64,000 bases of DNA from positions 556,501 to 620,500 of the forward strand of contig NZ_CP118955.1 of the NCBI RefSeq assembly GCF_029023785.1. Direction: 5' to 3'. Position numbers and translations under genes: made by a program. Numbering within the stretch: the first letter of the stretch is position 1; each line of letters starts with the position of its first letter. Origin of the DNA: Enterococcus faecium (GTDB lineage Bacteria; Bacillota; Bacilli; Lactobacillales; Enterococcaceae). Of the stretch, positions 38,794-48,291 are shown in pieces. The notes under the pieces were generated by a model. The model did no database searches, was not told the DNA's origin, and saw nothing but the letters and a program-made list of their open reading frames with translations.

Positions 38794-39474
38794 ATGACTG
38801 ATTTCTTTAAAACATATTTGCCCAATGTTTATTTGATTCCGGATGAATTTGTCGAAGCGACGAAGCAAACACTATATATGTCTTTTTGGACAGCATTCAT
38901 TGGCGGGATGATTGGAATCATCTTAGGTGTGACGTTAGTAGTGACACGCCCTAATGGATTACTAGCTAACCGTCTGCTATTTGAAATACTTGATAAGCTG
39001 ATCAATATCATTCGTTCCATCCCTTTCATTATCTTGCTTTCTCTTTTAGCATTGACTACTCGTTTCTTAGTTGGAACGACGATTGGTGCGAAAGCAGCTT
39101 TAGTGCCATTGATTTTTGGAGTTGTTCCGTTTTTTGCTCGTCAAATCGAGAACGCACTGCTAGAAGTTGATCCTGGGGTGATCGAAGCGGCAGAAGCGAT
39201 GGGAACCAGTCCAATCGGTATCATTTTACGTGTGTATTTGTTAGAAGGTTTGCCTGGTATCATTCGGGTCTCGGCGTTGACTATCATCAACGTGATCGGA
39301 CTGACTACCATGGCTGGAGCAGTAGGTGCAGGCGGATTAGGGAATCTTGCTATATCGAGAGGGTATAATCGATTCCAAACAGATGTAACGATTGTGGCTA
39401 CATTATTGATTCTAATCTTAGTTTTTTTAAGTCAATTTATCAGTAATCAACTGATTAAAAAAATTACACATTGA
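38794..39474 (+). CDS. metI: Methionine ABC transporter permease MetI
   Basis: A 226-residue permease with five or so membrane helices. The cytoplasmic loop EAAEAMGTSPIGIILRVYLLEGLPGI (about 129-154) is the EAA motif that contacts the ATPase. It begins one base after the metN stop, with GGAGGAAG overlapping that gene's end, so translation is coupled. Forms the membrane channel for methionine and derivatives. Confidence 0.94.
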   Translation: MTDFFKTYLPNVYLIPDEFVEATKQTLYMSFWTAFIGGMIGIILGVTLVVTRPNGLLANRLLFEILDKLINIIRSIPFIILLSLLALTTRFLVGTTIGAKAALVPLIFGVVPFFARQIENALLEVDPGVIEAAEAMGTSPIGIILRVYLLEGLPGIIRVSALTIINVIGLTTMAGAVGAGGLGNLAISRGYNRFQTDVTIVATLLILILVFLSQFISNQLIKKITH

Positions 39475-39490
39475 AAGTGGAGGAGAAAAA

Positions 39491-40330
39491 ATGAAAAAAA
39501 TTATTCGTTTTGTAGTCATTACATTTGTAGCAATTATTTGGTTGACAGGGTGTAGCCAAGGAAAAGCAGATACAACTGACAAAAAAGAAACTATCGTAAA
39601 ACTAGGGATTATTGGAGAAGATACAGATGTATGGGACAACGTGAAAGACCGTTTGAAAAAGGAGAACATTAATTTGGAATACGTGAAATTTACAGATTAC
39701 AATCAACCAAATGTGGCTTTAGCAGATGGATCGATTGATTTGAATTCTTTCCAACATCAATTTTTTTTAGACAATTACAATAAAGAACACGGAACTGATT
39801 TAGTATCGATCGGAAATACTGTCAATGCACCGCTGGGAATTTATTCTAACACTTTGAAGGATGTAGCTGATATCAAAGACGGAGCAAAAGTAGCAATCCC
39901 TAATGATGTTACAAATGGCGGCAGAGCTCTTCTGTTATTGCAAACTGCTGGATTGATCAAAGTGGATAAGGCAAAAGGACAAGCGCCCACTGTTTCTGAT
40001 ATTACCGAGAATAGAAAAAATCTAGACATTTCTGAATTAGATGCTTCCCAAACAGCACGTGCTTTGTCAGATGTAGACATTTCAGTGATCAATAGCGGTG
40101 TAGCTGTAGATGCTGGATTTAATCCTGCTTCTGATGCCATCTTCTTAGAACCAGTGGATGACCATGCACGTCCTTATGTGAATATCATCGTTGCAAGAAA
40201 AGAAGATGAAAACAATAAAACGTATCAAAAAATAGTAGACGCTTATCAAACAGAAGACACAGTCAAAGTAATCGAGAAAACATCAAAAGGATCAAGCGTG
40301 CCTGCATGGGAAACATTCGGGAGAAAATAA
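39491..40330 (+). CDS. metQ: Methionine-binding lipoprotein MetQ
   Basis: A 279-residue substrate-binding protein of the NlpA family. A lipoprotein signal ends in IIWLTGC (Cys about 22). The mature domain contains the family features KLGIIGEDTDVWDNV, NSFQHQFFLDNY and IPNDVTNGGRALLLLQ. It captures methionine at the outer face of the membrane for MetNI. GTGGAGGAG precedes the start. Confidence 0.94.
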   Translation: MKKIIRFVVITFVAIIWLTGCSQGKADTTDKKETIVKLGIIGEDTDVWDNVKDRLKKENINLEYVKFTDYNQPNVALADGSIDLNSFQHQFFLDNYNKEHGTDLVSIGNTVNAPLGIYSNTLKDVADIKDGAKVAIPNDVTNGGRALLLLQTAGLIKVDKAKGQAPTVSDITENRKNLDISELDASQTARALSDVDISVINSGVAVDAGFNPASDAIFLEPVDDHARPYVNIIVARKEDENNKTYQKIVDAYQTEDTVKVIEKTSKGSSVPAWETFGRK

Positions 40331-40360
40331 GAAAAATGACTAGCATAGGAGGAATTTTTT

Positions 40361-41584
40361 ATGACAACAACAATCTCAACAAACCAATTGAAGGATCTAA
40401 TCCAATATCGTTTACCAGAATATCAAGCACTTGCTCTAGATATCCACGAACATCCTGAAGTAAGTAACTATGAGTTTTATTCCTCAGCAGCGTTGATTAA
40501 ACAATTAGAAAAAGAAAGGTTTTGGGTAGAAAAAGAAGTAGCTGGACACCGAACAGCCTTTGATGCACGTTATATTTCCAATAAACCCGGTCCCACAATT
40601 GCCTTTTTGGCAGAATTCGATGCTTTACCAGGTATTGGTCATGCATGCGGGCATAATTTGTTTGGTACTTACTCCGTATTAGCCGCCAGCATAGTGAAGC
40701 AATTCATTGATGAAACTGGTGGAGAAATCCGTGTATATGGCACCCCAGGGGAAGAAGGGGGCGAGAACGGATCAGCTAAAGGCAGCTTTGTTCGAGAAGG
40801 TTTTTTTGAGGATGTCGATGTAGCGTTATGCGTCCATCCAGCTTTTCGTTATGGGAAAACGACAGAATCTTTAGCGAATGATCCAGTCGACATCAAATTT
40901 TACGGTGTCGCTTCCCATGCAGCAGCAGCACCTGAAAAAGGAGTAAATGCTTTGGAAGCATTGATCCAAGTGTTTAATGGAATCAACGCTCTACGCTTGC
41001 AATTGCCAAAAGATGTCAATATCCATGGGATCATTACAGACGGAGGAGTAGCTGCCAACGTCATTCCAGATTACGCTGCTGGACGTTTCTATTTACGTGC
41101 AGGAAATCGGCAAACATTAGATAAAGTATATGAAAAAGTGGAAAATATCGTACGAGGTGCTGCGATAAGTACGGGCACGACTTTTGAGTTTGGATTGTTC
41201 CAAAATGCAGTTGATGATGTCATCGTTACTCCTTCTTTTGATGACTTATTCTTCCAGCATGCAAAAGAAGCAGGTGTTCCAGATGAAGAAATAGAAACGG
41301 AACAAAGAACAAGTCTCGGTTCTTCTGATGTAGGAAATGTCAGCCAAGTCATACCAACAATCCAGCCTACGGTAGCAATCTCTGAGACATATATTGCCGG
41401 ACACACAGAAGAATTCAAAGCTGCTGCTAAAAGTGACAAAGGCCTTGCTTCTATTGCGATTGCAGCAGAACTACTCGCCAATACAGCTCTTGATCTGTTG
41501 AAAGAGCCAAAGCTATTAGAAAGAATCAAGCAAGAACATCAAGAAATAGTAGCAAGAAAAAAACAAGAGGGTGCTACTTTCTAG
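40361..41584 (+). CDS. M20-family metallopeptidase / amidohydrolase
   Basis: A 407-residue enzyme of the M20D amidohydrolase-like branch. Metal ligands appear in GIGHACGHN (about 93-101), GTPGEEGGENG (about 129-139) and ALCVHPAF; the dimerisation domain lies at about 185-300. Family members hydrolyse N-acyl amino acids or small peptides. It follows metQ by 30 bp with AGGAGG and no terminator, so the Met T-boxes control it too. That suggests a methionine-containing substrate; this is inference. Confidence 0.88.
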   Translation: MTTTISTNQLKDLIQYRLPEYQALALDIHEHPEVSNYEFYSSAALIKQLEKERFWVEKEVAGHRTAFDARYISNKPGPTIAFLAEFDALPGIGHACGHNLFGTYSVLAASIVKQFIDETGGEIRVYGTPGEEGGENGSAKGSFVREGFFEDVDVALCVHPAFRYGKTTESLANDPVDIKFYGVASHAAAAPEKGVNALEALIQVFNGINALRLQLPKDVNIHGIITDGGVAANVIPDYAAGRFYLRAGNRQTLDKVYEKVENIVRGAAISTGTTFEFGLFQNAVDDVIVTPSFDDLFFQHAKEAGVPDEEIETEQRTSLGSSDVGNVSQVIPTIQPTVAISETYIAGHTEEFKAAAKSDKGLASIAIAAELLANTALDLLKEPKLLERIKQEHQEIVARKKQEGATF

Positions 41585-41655
41585 TAAAAAATAAACTTGT
41601 GTGTGAAAGTTATAAAAATAATTTTCAGAAAAATGAAAAAATATTTTCTTTTTCA

Positions 41656-41684
41656 TTGACAAATGATCTTATGGAAGGTAAACT
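41656..41684 (+). promoter_or_regulatory. Promoter of the nhaC leader
   Basis: TTGACA (41656-41661) and TAAACT (41679-41684), spacer 17 bp. Confidence 0.65.
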
Positions 41685-41689
41685 TCGTA

Positions 41690-41895
41690 CAAGTCAACTT
41701 TTCACGCAGTAGCGGTTAGGTGTTTTGTTCAGAAAGTCGGTGGTCGCTGTGAACCGATCAAGCCTAATTGACGAATTACATGGAAAGTCCATACATTTGA
41801 ATAAAAGTTTGAAAGTGAAAAACAGATCTGTTTTTAATTAAGGTGGTACCGCGGAGTCATTCGTCCTTAGTTTAAAACAGGTCTTTTTATTTTTA
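41690..41895 (+). promoter_or_regulatory. T-box leader 3 (probably tyrosine type)
   Basis: GGTGGTACCGCG at 41842-41853 is the invariant T-box. Terminator arms AGATCTGTTTTTAATTAAGG and CCTTAGTTTAAAACAGGTCT enclose it, followed by TTTTTATTTTT. The likely specifier is TAC at 41777-41779 (GAATTACATGG), which would mean tRNA-Tyr. The T-box itself is certain; the specifier reading is a manual call. Confidence 0.8.
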
Positions 41896-41912
41896 TAAAG
41901 GAGGAATCGCGG

Positions 41913-41960
41913 ATGAATTGCGGCGGAGTAATCCGATATCTTAACTTTTTTAGAACATAA
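41913..41960 (+). CDS. Possible 15-residue ORF between T-box and nhaC
   Basis: ATG 41913 follows a strong AAAGGAGGAATCGC and encodes MNCGGVIRYLNFFRT before a TAA. The strength of the ribosome binding site is notable for so short a frame. It could aid nhaC translation or be a remnant. Confidence 0.3.
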   Translation: MNCGGVIRYLNFFRT

Positions 41961-41986
41961 GAACAACTAAAAAAGGAGAGATTATC

Positions 41987-43405
41987 ATGGGAAAAAAAGG
42001 AACACCAAGTTTTTTAGAAGCAACACTTGTATTAATGGTTATTGTTTTAGGCATTGCGATTGGCGTTGTCGGATTAAAGGTCTCACCTAATATCACGATC
42101 TTAGCAGCGATCGGAATGGTCATGTTGTATGCAGTGATAAAAAGATACCCGACAGATTGGCTGCACGAAGGAATCATCAATGGCATCAAACCAGGAATCA
42201 TCCCAATCTTTATTTTTATTTTAGTCGGTTCATTGATTGCTGTATGGATACAAGCAGGGATCATTCCAACTCTAATGGTCATTGGGTTCAAATTGATCAG
42301 TGTCCAGTGGTTTGTCCCTTCTGTATTTGTTGTGTGTGCAATCGTAGGTAGCGCTGTAGGGAGTGCCTTTACTGTTATGTCAACGATTGGGATTGCATTT
42401 TTCGGTATTGGGACAACACTAGGCTTAAATCCAGCGCTGGTTGTTGGAGCTATTGTTTCAGGTGCCGTTTTTGGAGATAAGATGTCTCCATTATCCGAAT
42501 CAACAAATCTAGCAGCAGCTATTGTTGATGCCGATTTGTTCAAACACATCAAGCATATGATGTGGTCAACTGTCCCGGCATTTGTTGTTTCTTTCTTTTT
42601 ATTCATGATTTTAGGACACACAAGTAAAGCCGCAAGTCTTTCATCTATTCGTGAAGTGACTGATGTTCTAGAAGCAAACTTTACTATTTCAATCTGGTCA
42701 CTGATTCCTTTATTTTTAATGTTACTGTGTGCATGGAAAAAGGTGCCGGCAATTTTAACGATTTTGTTGAATATCGCTGTAGCAGTAGGAATGATTTTTA
42801 TTCAAAACCCACAAACTTCCTTAACGAAGTTGGCTGGGGTCATCGAATCAGGGTTTGTTTCAAATACTGGAAACCAACAAATCGATTCACTGCTTAGCCG
42901 CGGAGGAATCGAAAGTATGATGCCTACTGTGTCATTGATTATTCTAACTTTGTCATTAGGTGGATTGTTGATCGAATTTGGCTTGATCTCAACCGTGATG
43001 GAACGAGTATCAAGAAAGATGACGAACACACCAAATTTGATTTTTACAACATTGATGACAAGTATCGGAGTAAATATTTTTATTGGTGAACAATTCCTAT
43101 CTGTTATTCTGCCTGGTAATGCATTTAAAGAAACTTATGAAAAAGCAGGATTTGATCCAACTGTATTAGGTAGAACGCTAGAAGATGGTGGAACAGTAAT
43201 CAACTACTTAGTGCCTTGGGGAATTGCCGGAAGTTTCGTAGCAAGTACATTTGGTATTCCTACACTCACTTACTTGCCATTCGTATTTTTCAGTTTGCTT
43301 TCTCCTGTGTTTTCGATGGTCAGTGCCTTCACAGGTTGGGGAATCTCAAAAAAATTTGTGAAACCGCAAGAAGCAGTAAGCAAGACAGCGCAATTAGAAC
43401 AATAA
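41987..43405 (+). CDS. nhaC: NhaC-family Na+/H+ antiporter (possible tyrosine transporter)
   Basis: A 472-residue membrane protein with about 11-12 helices, including GDKMSPLSEST (about 164-174) and LEDGGTVINYLVPWG (about 398-412), both typical of NhaC. Although named for Na+/H+ exchange, NhaC-like genes under tyrosine T-boxes have been proposed to move tyrosine, and the leader here supports that view. AAAAGGAGAG precedes ATG 41987. Confidence 0.88.
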   Translation: MGKKGTPSFLEATLVLMVIVLGIAIGVVGLKVSPNITILAAIGMVMLYAVIKRYPTDWLHEGIINGIKPGIIPIFIFILVGSLIAVWIQAGIIPTLMVIGFKLISVQWFVPSVFVVCAIVGSAVGSAFTVMSTIGIAFFGIGTTLGLNPALVVGAIVSGAVFGDKMSPLSESTNLAAAIVDADLFKHIKHMMWSTVPAFVVSFFLFMILGHTSKAASLSSIREVTDVLEANFTISIWSLIPLFLMLLCAWKKVPAILTILLNIAVAVGMIFIQNPQTSLTKLAGVIESGFVSNTGNQQIDSLLSRGGIESMMPTVSLIILTLSLGGLLIEFGLISTVMERVSRKMTNTPNLIFTTLMTSIGVNIFIGEQFLSVILPGNAFKETYEKAGFDPTVLGRTLEDGGTVINYLVPWGIAGSFVASTFGIPTLTYLPFVFFSLLSPVFSMVSAFTGWGISKKFVKPQEAVSKTAQLEQ

Positions 43406-43412
43406 AAACATA

Positions 43413-43452
43413 AAAAGGGATTGTGACAAGACTTTTGTCACAATCCCTTTTA
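43413..43452. terminator. Terminator of nhaC
   Basis: AAAGGGATTGTGACA pairs with TGTCACAATCCCTTTT. The GTGACAAGACTTTTGTCAC core recurs after the lipid kinase gene and near 44.5 kb. Confidence 0.85.
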
Positions 43453-43828
43453 CGAATAAACGGTATTCAAAAGCCAGTTTCTCGGTATTAAGCCAAATTT
43501 ATACAAAAATGTGGAAAGCCATTTCACAAAATTTTTCTTAATACGCGAAACTAAGCGACTTTTTCACAACCTCTCGATAAACGGTGTTCAATCAGCTGAC
43601 CCTCGGTATTAGCTCAAAAAATGGCAAAATATGAGGAACTATTTTTCCATTTGTCTCTCTAATACTCAGGTCAGAACGCTGATTTTACAACCTCTTAATA
43701 AACGGTGTTCAAAAGCTTGCATCTGCGGTAATAAGCCTAACCAAACGAAAAATAGGAGAAGCTATTTTTGTTTGGCTGTTCTTATTACTTGATGCAGGGC
43801 AGCTTTTTCACAACCCCTTATTCACGGC
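43453..43828. repeat. Tandem array of three dispersed hairpin repeats
   Basis: Three units of roughly 115-135 bp stand head to tail, each starting near ATAAACGGT(A/G)TTC and ending in CACAACC. Unit 3 folds into a long imperfect hairpin: GCATCTGCGGTAATAAG and CCAAACGAAAAATAG against CTATTTTTGTTTGG and CTTATTACTTGATGC. Units 2 and 3 are reverse complements of copies at 28655-28782 and 20973-21080. No gene is present from 43453 to 43905. Confidence 0.85.
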
Positions 43829-43908
43829 GTTCCAGAAGTAGCTTCTTCTTATTTCTTGAAGCTGATAACTTCTGGAACATTCTCTTTTTTTATTTGGACG
43901 GATAATGG

Positions 43909-44352
43909 TCATTCCATTTCTTTGATCATTTTTTTCATTTTGTCGATCTCTTCTTCTTGTGCCTGAATGATTTCTTCCGCTAATTTTTTTACTTCAGGAT
44001 CTTTTAAATCAGCTCGTTTACTTGCCAGGATAGCGATAGAATGATGAGGAATCATGGCCTTCATCCAAGCTGTGTCGTTGACAGTAGTTTGGCTTCGTAC
44101 CATAAACAAGGAACCGGCAAAAACAAGAAGACTAGCGGCTAAGATCATAACATTTATCTTTTTGTTTTCATACATTTTCCACATGAACAACAGCATGATG
44201 ACTGCCATGACTGCACCCATCATCAACGCCATGAATACTCGTGTACGACTGAAGAAGATATGATCGAGCGCATAGACATTCAAGTACATCATACCAAACA
44301 TAACTACCGTTGAAACACCGATCATCAACAAAAACTTCCAATACTTTTTCAT
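43909..44352 (-). CDS. DUF305-containing membrane protein
   Basis: A 147-residue protein with three membrane helices (about 7-28, 36-58, 66-85) and a C-terminal DUF305 ferritin-like helical part (about 95-147) with the conserved MIPHHSIAILAS (about 105-116). DUF305 proteins are often linked with copper or other metal stress, but the role is not established. AAGGAG precedes the start. Confidence 0.85.
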   Translation of the reverse strand: MKKYWKFLLMIGVSTVVMFGMMYLNVYALDHIFFSRTRVFMALMMGAVMAVIMLLFMWKMYENKKINVMILAASLLVFAGSLFMVRSQTTVNDTAWMKAMIPHHSIAILASKRADLKDPEVKKLAEEIIQAQEEEIDKMKKMIKEME

Positions 44353-44424
44353 TTAAAACAAACTCCTTTTTTTCATTCCTTTCTTCTATCATGTCATGAG
44401 CATGGAGAACAATCAATTATTTTG

Positions 44425-44520
44425 CACAGAGGGTTTTTGAATACCGTTTACCAAGAGGTCATGAGACTGTTTATTCGGAAAAAGGAGTTGCAACAAGACT
44501 TTTGTCACAACTCCTTTCTT
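44425..44520. terminator. Bidirectional terminator with partial repeat
   Basis: GGAGTTGCAACA pairs imperfectly with TGTCACAACTCC (44483-44516), with A- and T-rich flanks on both sides. The bases before it (GAATACCGTTTACCAAGAGG) are an end of the dispersed repeat. It lies between two minus-strand genes. Confidence 0.7.
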
Positions 44521-44569
44521 CAATAGCTCCATCTATTCCACATAAATAAAATAAAATTTTCTATCGATT

Positions 44570-45910
44570 TCATTCATTCGTCAATACGAACGCATCATTC
44601 TTTTTTTGATAACTGAAATAAATGAACAGGTAAAGCAGGCCAGTCAATACAGTTACCCCAATGGAGTTCGTGAACAGGATACCAAGGAAAATCAATCCTA
44701 AGACAGCTAATGCAAAAAAGCTGATTCCTTTATCCCATAATGTTCCTTTTCTTAGTGCCAGTACAAAGGATGCCGCACTGATAATGATCCAGATCAATAA
44801 TACTGTATACGAAAGGGAACCTGCCAGATAGCCAAATAATTTGTCACCGACAAAATAAGAAAGAGCTACACCAAGATAAAGAACACTGGTACAAAATAAA
44901 ACAGCACGTTGCGGTACTTGATGCTTGTTTAAAACAGCTAGTTTTCTAGAGGAACCTTTTCGATCCTTCAAACGGAAGAACAAAATTCTTGAAGATGCAT
45001 ACACACCCGAATTGATAGATGAGAACAAAGCAAGGACAATCACAAAATTGACGATATCCGCTGCAAATGGGATATTCATTTTTTCAAATACCATCACAAA
45101 AGGACTGACATTCGTGCCTGCTAAAGTATTCCAAGGAAAAAGAATCAAAAGCAAAAACAAAGGAATGATGTAAAAGGAAATGATTCTTCCCATGACACCT
45201 TTGATTGCTTTAGGAATCGCACGTTTAGGATCATCTGCTTCGCTTACCGTGATAGCAATCAGTTCAGAACCGCCGTAAGAATAGATAACTACAAGCAAAG
45301 AACTGATGATTCCCTTCATACCATGAGGAGTAAACCCACCATGGTCAGTCAATTGCTGAAGGGTAGGGAAAACGCCTGTGCCCAACATTTGCTGACCGAC
45401 AAGATAAGTAGCAAAAATGATCAGTAAGATAATGACACTGATTTTAGCAAAAGCCAGCCAATATTCTGTTTCTGCGAATAACCGTACCGAATAAAGATTG
45501 ATGATCGTAGTTAAAACAGCCAACATAAAAACAAATACCCAGGCTGGAATGTGCGGGAACCACAACTGCAAAAAGGAAGCAGCTGCAACAGCTTCAGCGA
45601 TGATATTGATAATCCACATAGACCAGTAGACCCAATCAGTAAAATCAGCAGAATGAGCACCTAGATAAGGGCGTATCAAACCAGATAATCCGTGATGCGT
45701 GTCGCCACCGCTTAAAACGATTTTTCCCAGACCTTTCATCACGATATATAAAATCAGCCCACCAATCAAAAAAGCAATCAATACAGAAGGGCCGGCGATC
45801 CCAATCGCTTCGCCACTTCCTTTAAATAGACCTGCACCGATTGCTCCACCTAAAGCTAACATGGTGATATGTCTGGAGCTAAGTTGTTTTTTCAATTTTT
45901 TATCTTCCAT
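44570..45910 (-). CDS. APC-family amino acid permease
   Basis: A 446-residue transporter with 12 predicted membrane helices. The N-terminal motif LALGGAIGAGLFKGSGEAI (about 16-34) is the substrate-binding unwound helix of the AAT branch (GABA/aromatic/proline-type permeases). I start at ATG 45910 after AAAGAGGTCATTT; the frame extends 19 codons upstream without a ribosome binding site. Amino-acid specificity not predictable. Confidence 0.88.
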   Translation of the reverse strand: MEDKKLKKQLSSRHITMLALGGAIGAGLFKGSGEAIGIAGPSVLIAFLIGGLILYIVMKGLGKIVLSGGDTHHGLSGLIRPYLGAHSADFTDWVYWSMWIINIIAEAVAAASFLQLWFPHIPAWVFVFMLAVLTTIINLYSVRLFAETEYWLAFAKISVIILLIIFATYLVGQQMLGTGVFPTLQQLTDHGGFTPHGMKGIISSLLVVIYSYGGSELIAITVSEADDPKRAIPKAIKGVMGRIISFYIIPLFLLLILFPWNTLAGTNVSPFVMVFEKMNIPFAADIVNFVIVLALFSSINSGVYASSRILFFRLKDRKGSSRKLAVLNKHQVPQRAVLFCTSVLYLGVALSYFVGDKLFGYLAGSLSYTVLLIWIIISAASFVLALRKGTLWDKGISFFALAVLGLIFLGILFTNSIGVTVLTGLLYLFIYFSYQKKNDAFVLTNE

Positions 45911-46178
45911 AAATGACCTCTTTCTTTTAAATTCACAATCAAAATTTATATTAAGAATAAATAGCAATATTTAACAATGACTAATGATAACAAATTTTCA
46001 GACAATTACAACTATTCAGAAAACTTTTAGGCGAATTTTAATAGAAGAATGATTTATTTCATCATATTTTCATACAAATGTTAAATTTTCATACAAATAT
46101 AGGAAACGTTTTACTGGCTTTTTACTATTTAAACAGGCTATCATAGGAAAAAGTGACAGAGAAAGTGAGGCGGAAAAG

Positions 46179-47075
46179 ATGAACAAAAATGACGTACTGC
46201 TAGTTGCAAAAAATAAATCACTTTATTTTTTGCCTTCCATCCGCTCTTTAGATGTTTGGTCCGGAAAAGATTTACTACAGTCGGAATTCATTAAATCAGC
46301 TAGACAACAGTTGGCAAATTATCAGCTGATCGTTTTTTTAGATTATGGATTTGATATGGAGATGGCTCGACGCGTGCGCCCATTTACCAATGCAAAAATT
46401 GTGTTATTTTTTTGGAATCACTTCAAAGCAGAACACGAGGCGATGCTGAAGCAGGCACAAGATGAACCGGCAATCGATGAGATTTATCATTTTGATTTTT
46501 TGGAAGCAAAAGAACTTGGGCTGAAACATAATAGTTCATTTTATTCGAAACATATGAATTTTTCTTCTAGCGAACCAAAGACGGATCTATTTTTTGGTGC
46601 AACGAATAATGGGAGAAAAGAACGAGCAGAAAGCTATAAGCAGGAATTTATAAAAAGAGATGTTACGACCAACTATTTCATTCTTCCACATCGAGGGAAT
46701 GAACAACCTGGATATCTTACTTATGAAGAGTACCTGAAAAAAACAGGGGAATCGCGCGGGATTCTGGAACTGTTGCGGGAGGGTCAGCAAGGAGTGACTT
46801 TGCGGACATTTGAATCCATGTATTTTCAAAAGAAACTAGTGACGGATAATCAAGCGATTGCTCATTATCATTTTTATCGTCCTGAAAATATTTTTTTGCT
46901 TCGAGAACGTGATTTAGATGAATTACCGGAATTTCTGCATACACCATTTAAGCCAATCCTATCAGAGCTATTGGAATTTTATGATGCAGAAAATTGGGCA
47001 AAACGATTTATCACTAACGATTCCACTATTTATGAGCAATACGAATATGACCTCTCCTCTGTTGAAAACAAATAA
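46179..47075 (+). CDS. Glycosyltransferase-like protein, function unknown
   Basis: A 298-residue soluble protein with alternating alpha/beta segments. Its C-terminal half (ATNNGRKERAESYKQEF..., LLREGQQGVTLRTFESMYFQKKLVT) resembles the nucleotide-sugar-binding half of GT-B glycosyltransferases, in particular the rule of a Glu near a TLR(T)FE segment. No partner genes for a polysaccharide lie nearby. GTGAGGCGG precedes the start. The GT-B suggestion is by pattern only. Confidence 0.5.
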   Translation: MNKNDVLLVAKNKSLYFLPSIRSLDVWSGKDLLQSEFIKSARQQLANYQLIVFLDYGFDMEMARRVRPFTNAKIVLFFWNHFKAEHEAMLKQAQDEPAIDEIYHFDFLEAKELGLKHNSSFYSKHMNFSSSEPKTDLFFGATNNGRKERAESYKQEFIKRDVTTNYFILPHRGNEQPGYLTYEEYLKKTGESRGILELLREGQQGVTLRTFESMYFQKKLVTDNQAIAHYHFYRPENIFLLRERDLDELPEFLHTPFKPILSELLEFYDAENWAKRFITNDSTIYEQYEYDLSSVENK

Positions 47076-47115
47076 AAAACCTACATTTTGAAGAGATTAT
47101 GTACTGAAACAAACA

Positions 47116-47156
47116 AGCACAATTCTTATGGCATCATGAGAGTTGTGTTTTCTTTT
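47116..47156 (+). terminator. Terminator of the glycosyltransferase-like gene
   Basis: GCACAATTCTTAT pairs with ATGAGAGTTGTG (G-U tolerant), followed by TTTTCTTTTT. Confidence 0.7.
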
Positions 47157-47173
47157 TGATCTTTTATTGGGCT

Positions 47174-47212
47174 TAAAAAAAGAGAACCAGCTGCTGATTC
47201 AGCTGATTCTCA
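47174..47212 (-). terminator. Terminator of the ketopantoate-reductase-type gene
   Basis: On the minus strand GAGAATCAGCTG pairs with CAGCTGGTTCTC (one mismatch), followed by a T-run (the A7 run at 47174-47181). Confidence 0.8.
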
Positions 47213-47224
47213 TCAGAGAGCCTT

Positions 47225-48166
47225 TTATTCTGCGCCAAGGATTCCTTCTTTTGCATGGACTAATTGGGTCAAAAAGGCACAATATGGTGTAGCAATATCA
47301 TATTTTTGTCCTTTTCGCCAAATGGCACCATTGATGTAGTCGATTTCAGTCAAACGATGGTTTTTGATCAGGTCTTGGTACATAGATGGGTAATGCAACC
47401 CGATGTTGTCAGGATCATAAGTAGAAGCAATATGTTGGTACACTTCTTCTTGATCTAGTATGATTCCTTCTTTTGCTGCGATAGAAGCAAATTCAGATAC
47501 GATTGTTCGAACCATGCTCTCTGCCGCTTTTTGCGCGCCTAGTTCAGCAATATTACAATCCAAAATCGTGCATAAACCATTCAATGTTCCATTTACACAA
47601 GCTTTTCGCCAAATGGAATAACGAACGTTATGGCTATAGATCGGATTTAAATTTGCTTCTTGAAAGACTTCTACAACTTTTTTTGTAAATGCTTCGCCTT
47701 CTGGTTCCAAGTTCTCTAGTTCGATTTCTCCATCACCTAACAATGTGACTTTTCCGGGACCAGCTAGACCAGCTGTCCACATCGTGATCCCAAATAAGAT
47801 ATTTTTCTTTGGCACATATTTTTCCAGTACATCTTCATGACCTAATCCATTTAGTAAACACAAAACATAAGTATTGTCAGTAATAATGGATTGGATCGAA
47901 CAAAACATATCATCTAATTGATTGGCTTTTGTTAATGCTACGATCAAGTCCACGTGTTCGTTGCTTTCGATGATTTCTTCTGGTGAATAGATTGGCAGTT
48001 TTGCGACCACTTCTTTACCGTTAAAGTCAGCAATCAACCCATTTGTACGAATGGCTTCAATGTGAGCAGGCCAACGATCGATCAAGAGGACCTCATTTCC
48101 GCTTTGATGTAGCATCAATCCGATTCGGCTGCCCATTGCTCCGGCCCCAGCTATTGCGATTTTCAT
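47225..48166 (-). CDS. panE: 2-dehydropantoate 2-reductase family protein
   Basis: A 313-residue NADPH-dependent reductase of the ApbA/PanE family. The N-terminal Rossmann motif is IAGAGAMGSRIG (about 4-15), and the C-terminal helical domain has the catalytic Lys in SIWRKACVNGTLNGLC (about 185-200). It reduces ketopantoate to pantoate in CoA biosynthesis, though the family includes paralogues on other 2-oxo acids. No other pantothenate gene is nearby. Confidence 0.85.
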   Translation of the reverse strand: MKIAIAGAGAMGSRIGLMLHQSGNEVLLIDRWPAHIEAIRTNGLIADFNGKEVVAKLPIYSPEEIIESNEHVDLIVALTKANQLDDMFCSIQSIITDNTYVLCLLNGLGHEDVLEKYVPKKNILFGITMWTAGLAGPGKVTLLGDGEIELENLEPEGEAFTKKVVEVFQEANLNPIYSHNVRYSIWRKACVNGTLNGLCTILDCNIAELGAQKAAESMVRTIVSEFASIAAKEGIILDQEEVYQHIASTYDPDNIGLHYPSMYQDLIKNHRLTEIDYINGAIWRKGQKYDIATPYCAFLTQLVHAKEGILGAE

Positions 48167-48291
48167 GTTTTTTCTCTCCTTTATTCAATGAGTTCCCTTT
48201 TAGTATATAGAAAAATGGAAGAAAATAGCATTGTTTTGTTTGAAAAAAATGAAAAAAAGTGTCTTACTTAAGAAGAAAGTGAGGGATACAG

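Noticed and set aside
41950..42621. 223-codon minus-strand frame over nhaC
   Set aside because: Opposite to clear NhaC motifs; long only because the sense strand lacks certain codons.
46095..46125. Possible catabolite-responsive element (GGAAACGTTTTAC)
   Set aside because: Only part of the consensus is present and the downstream gene is not a carbohydrate gene.
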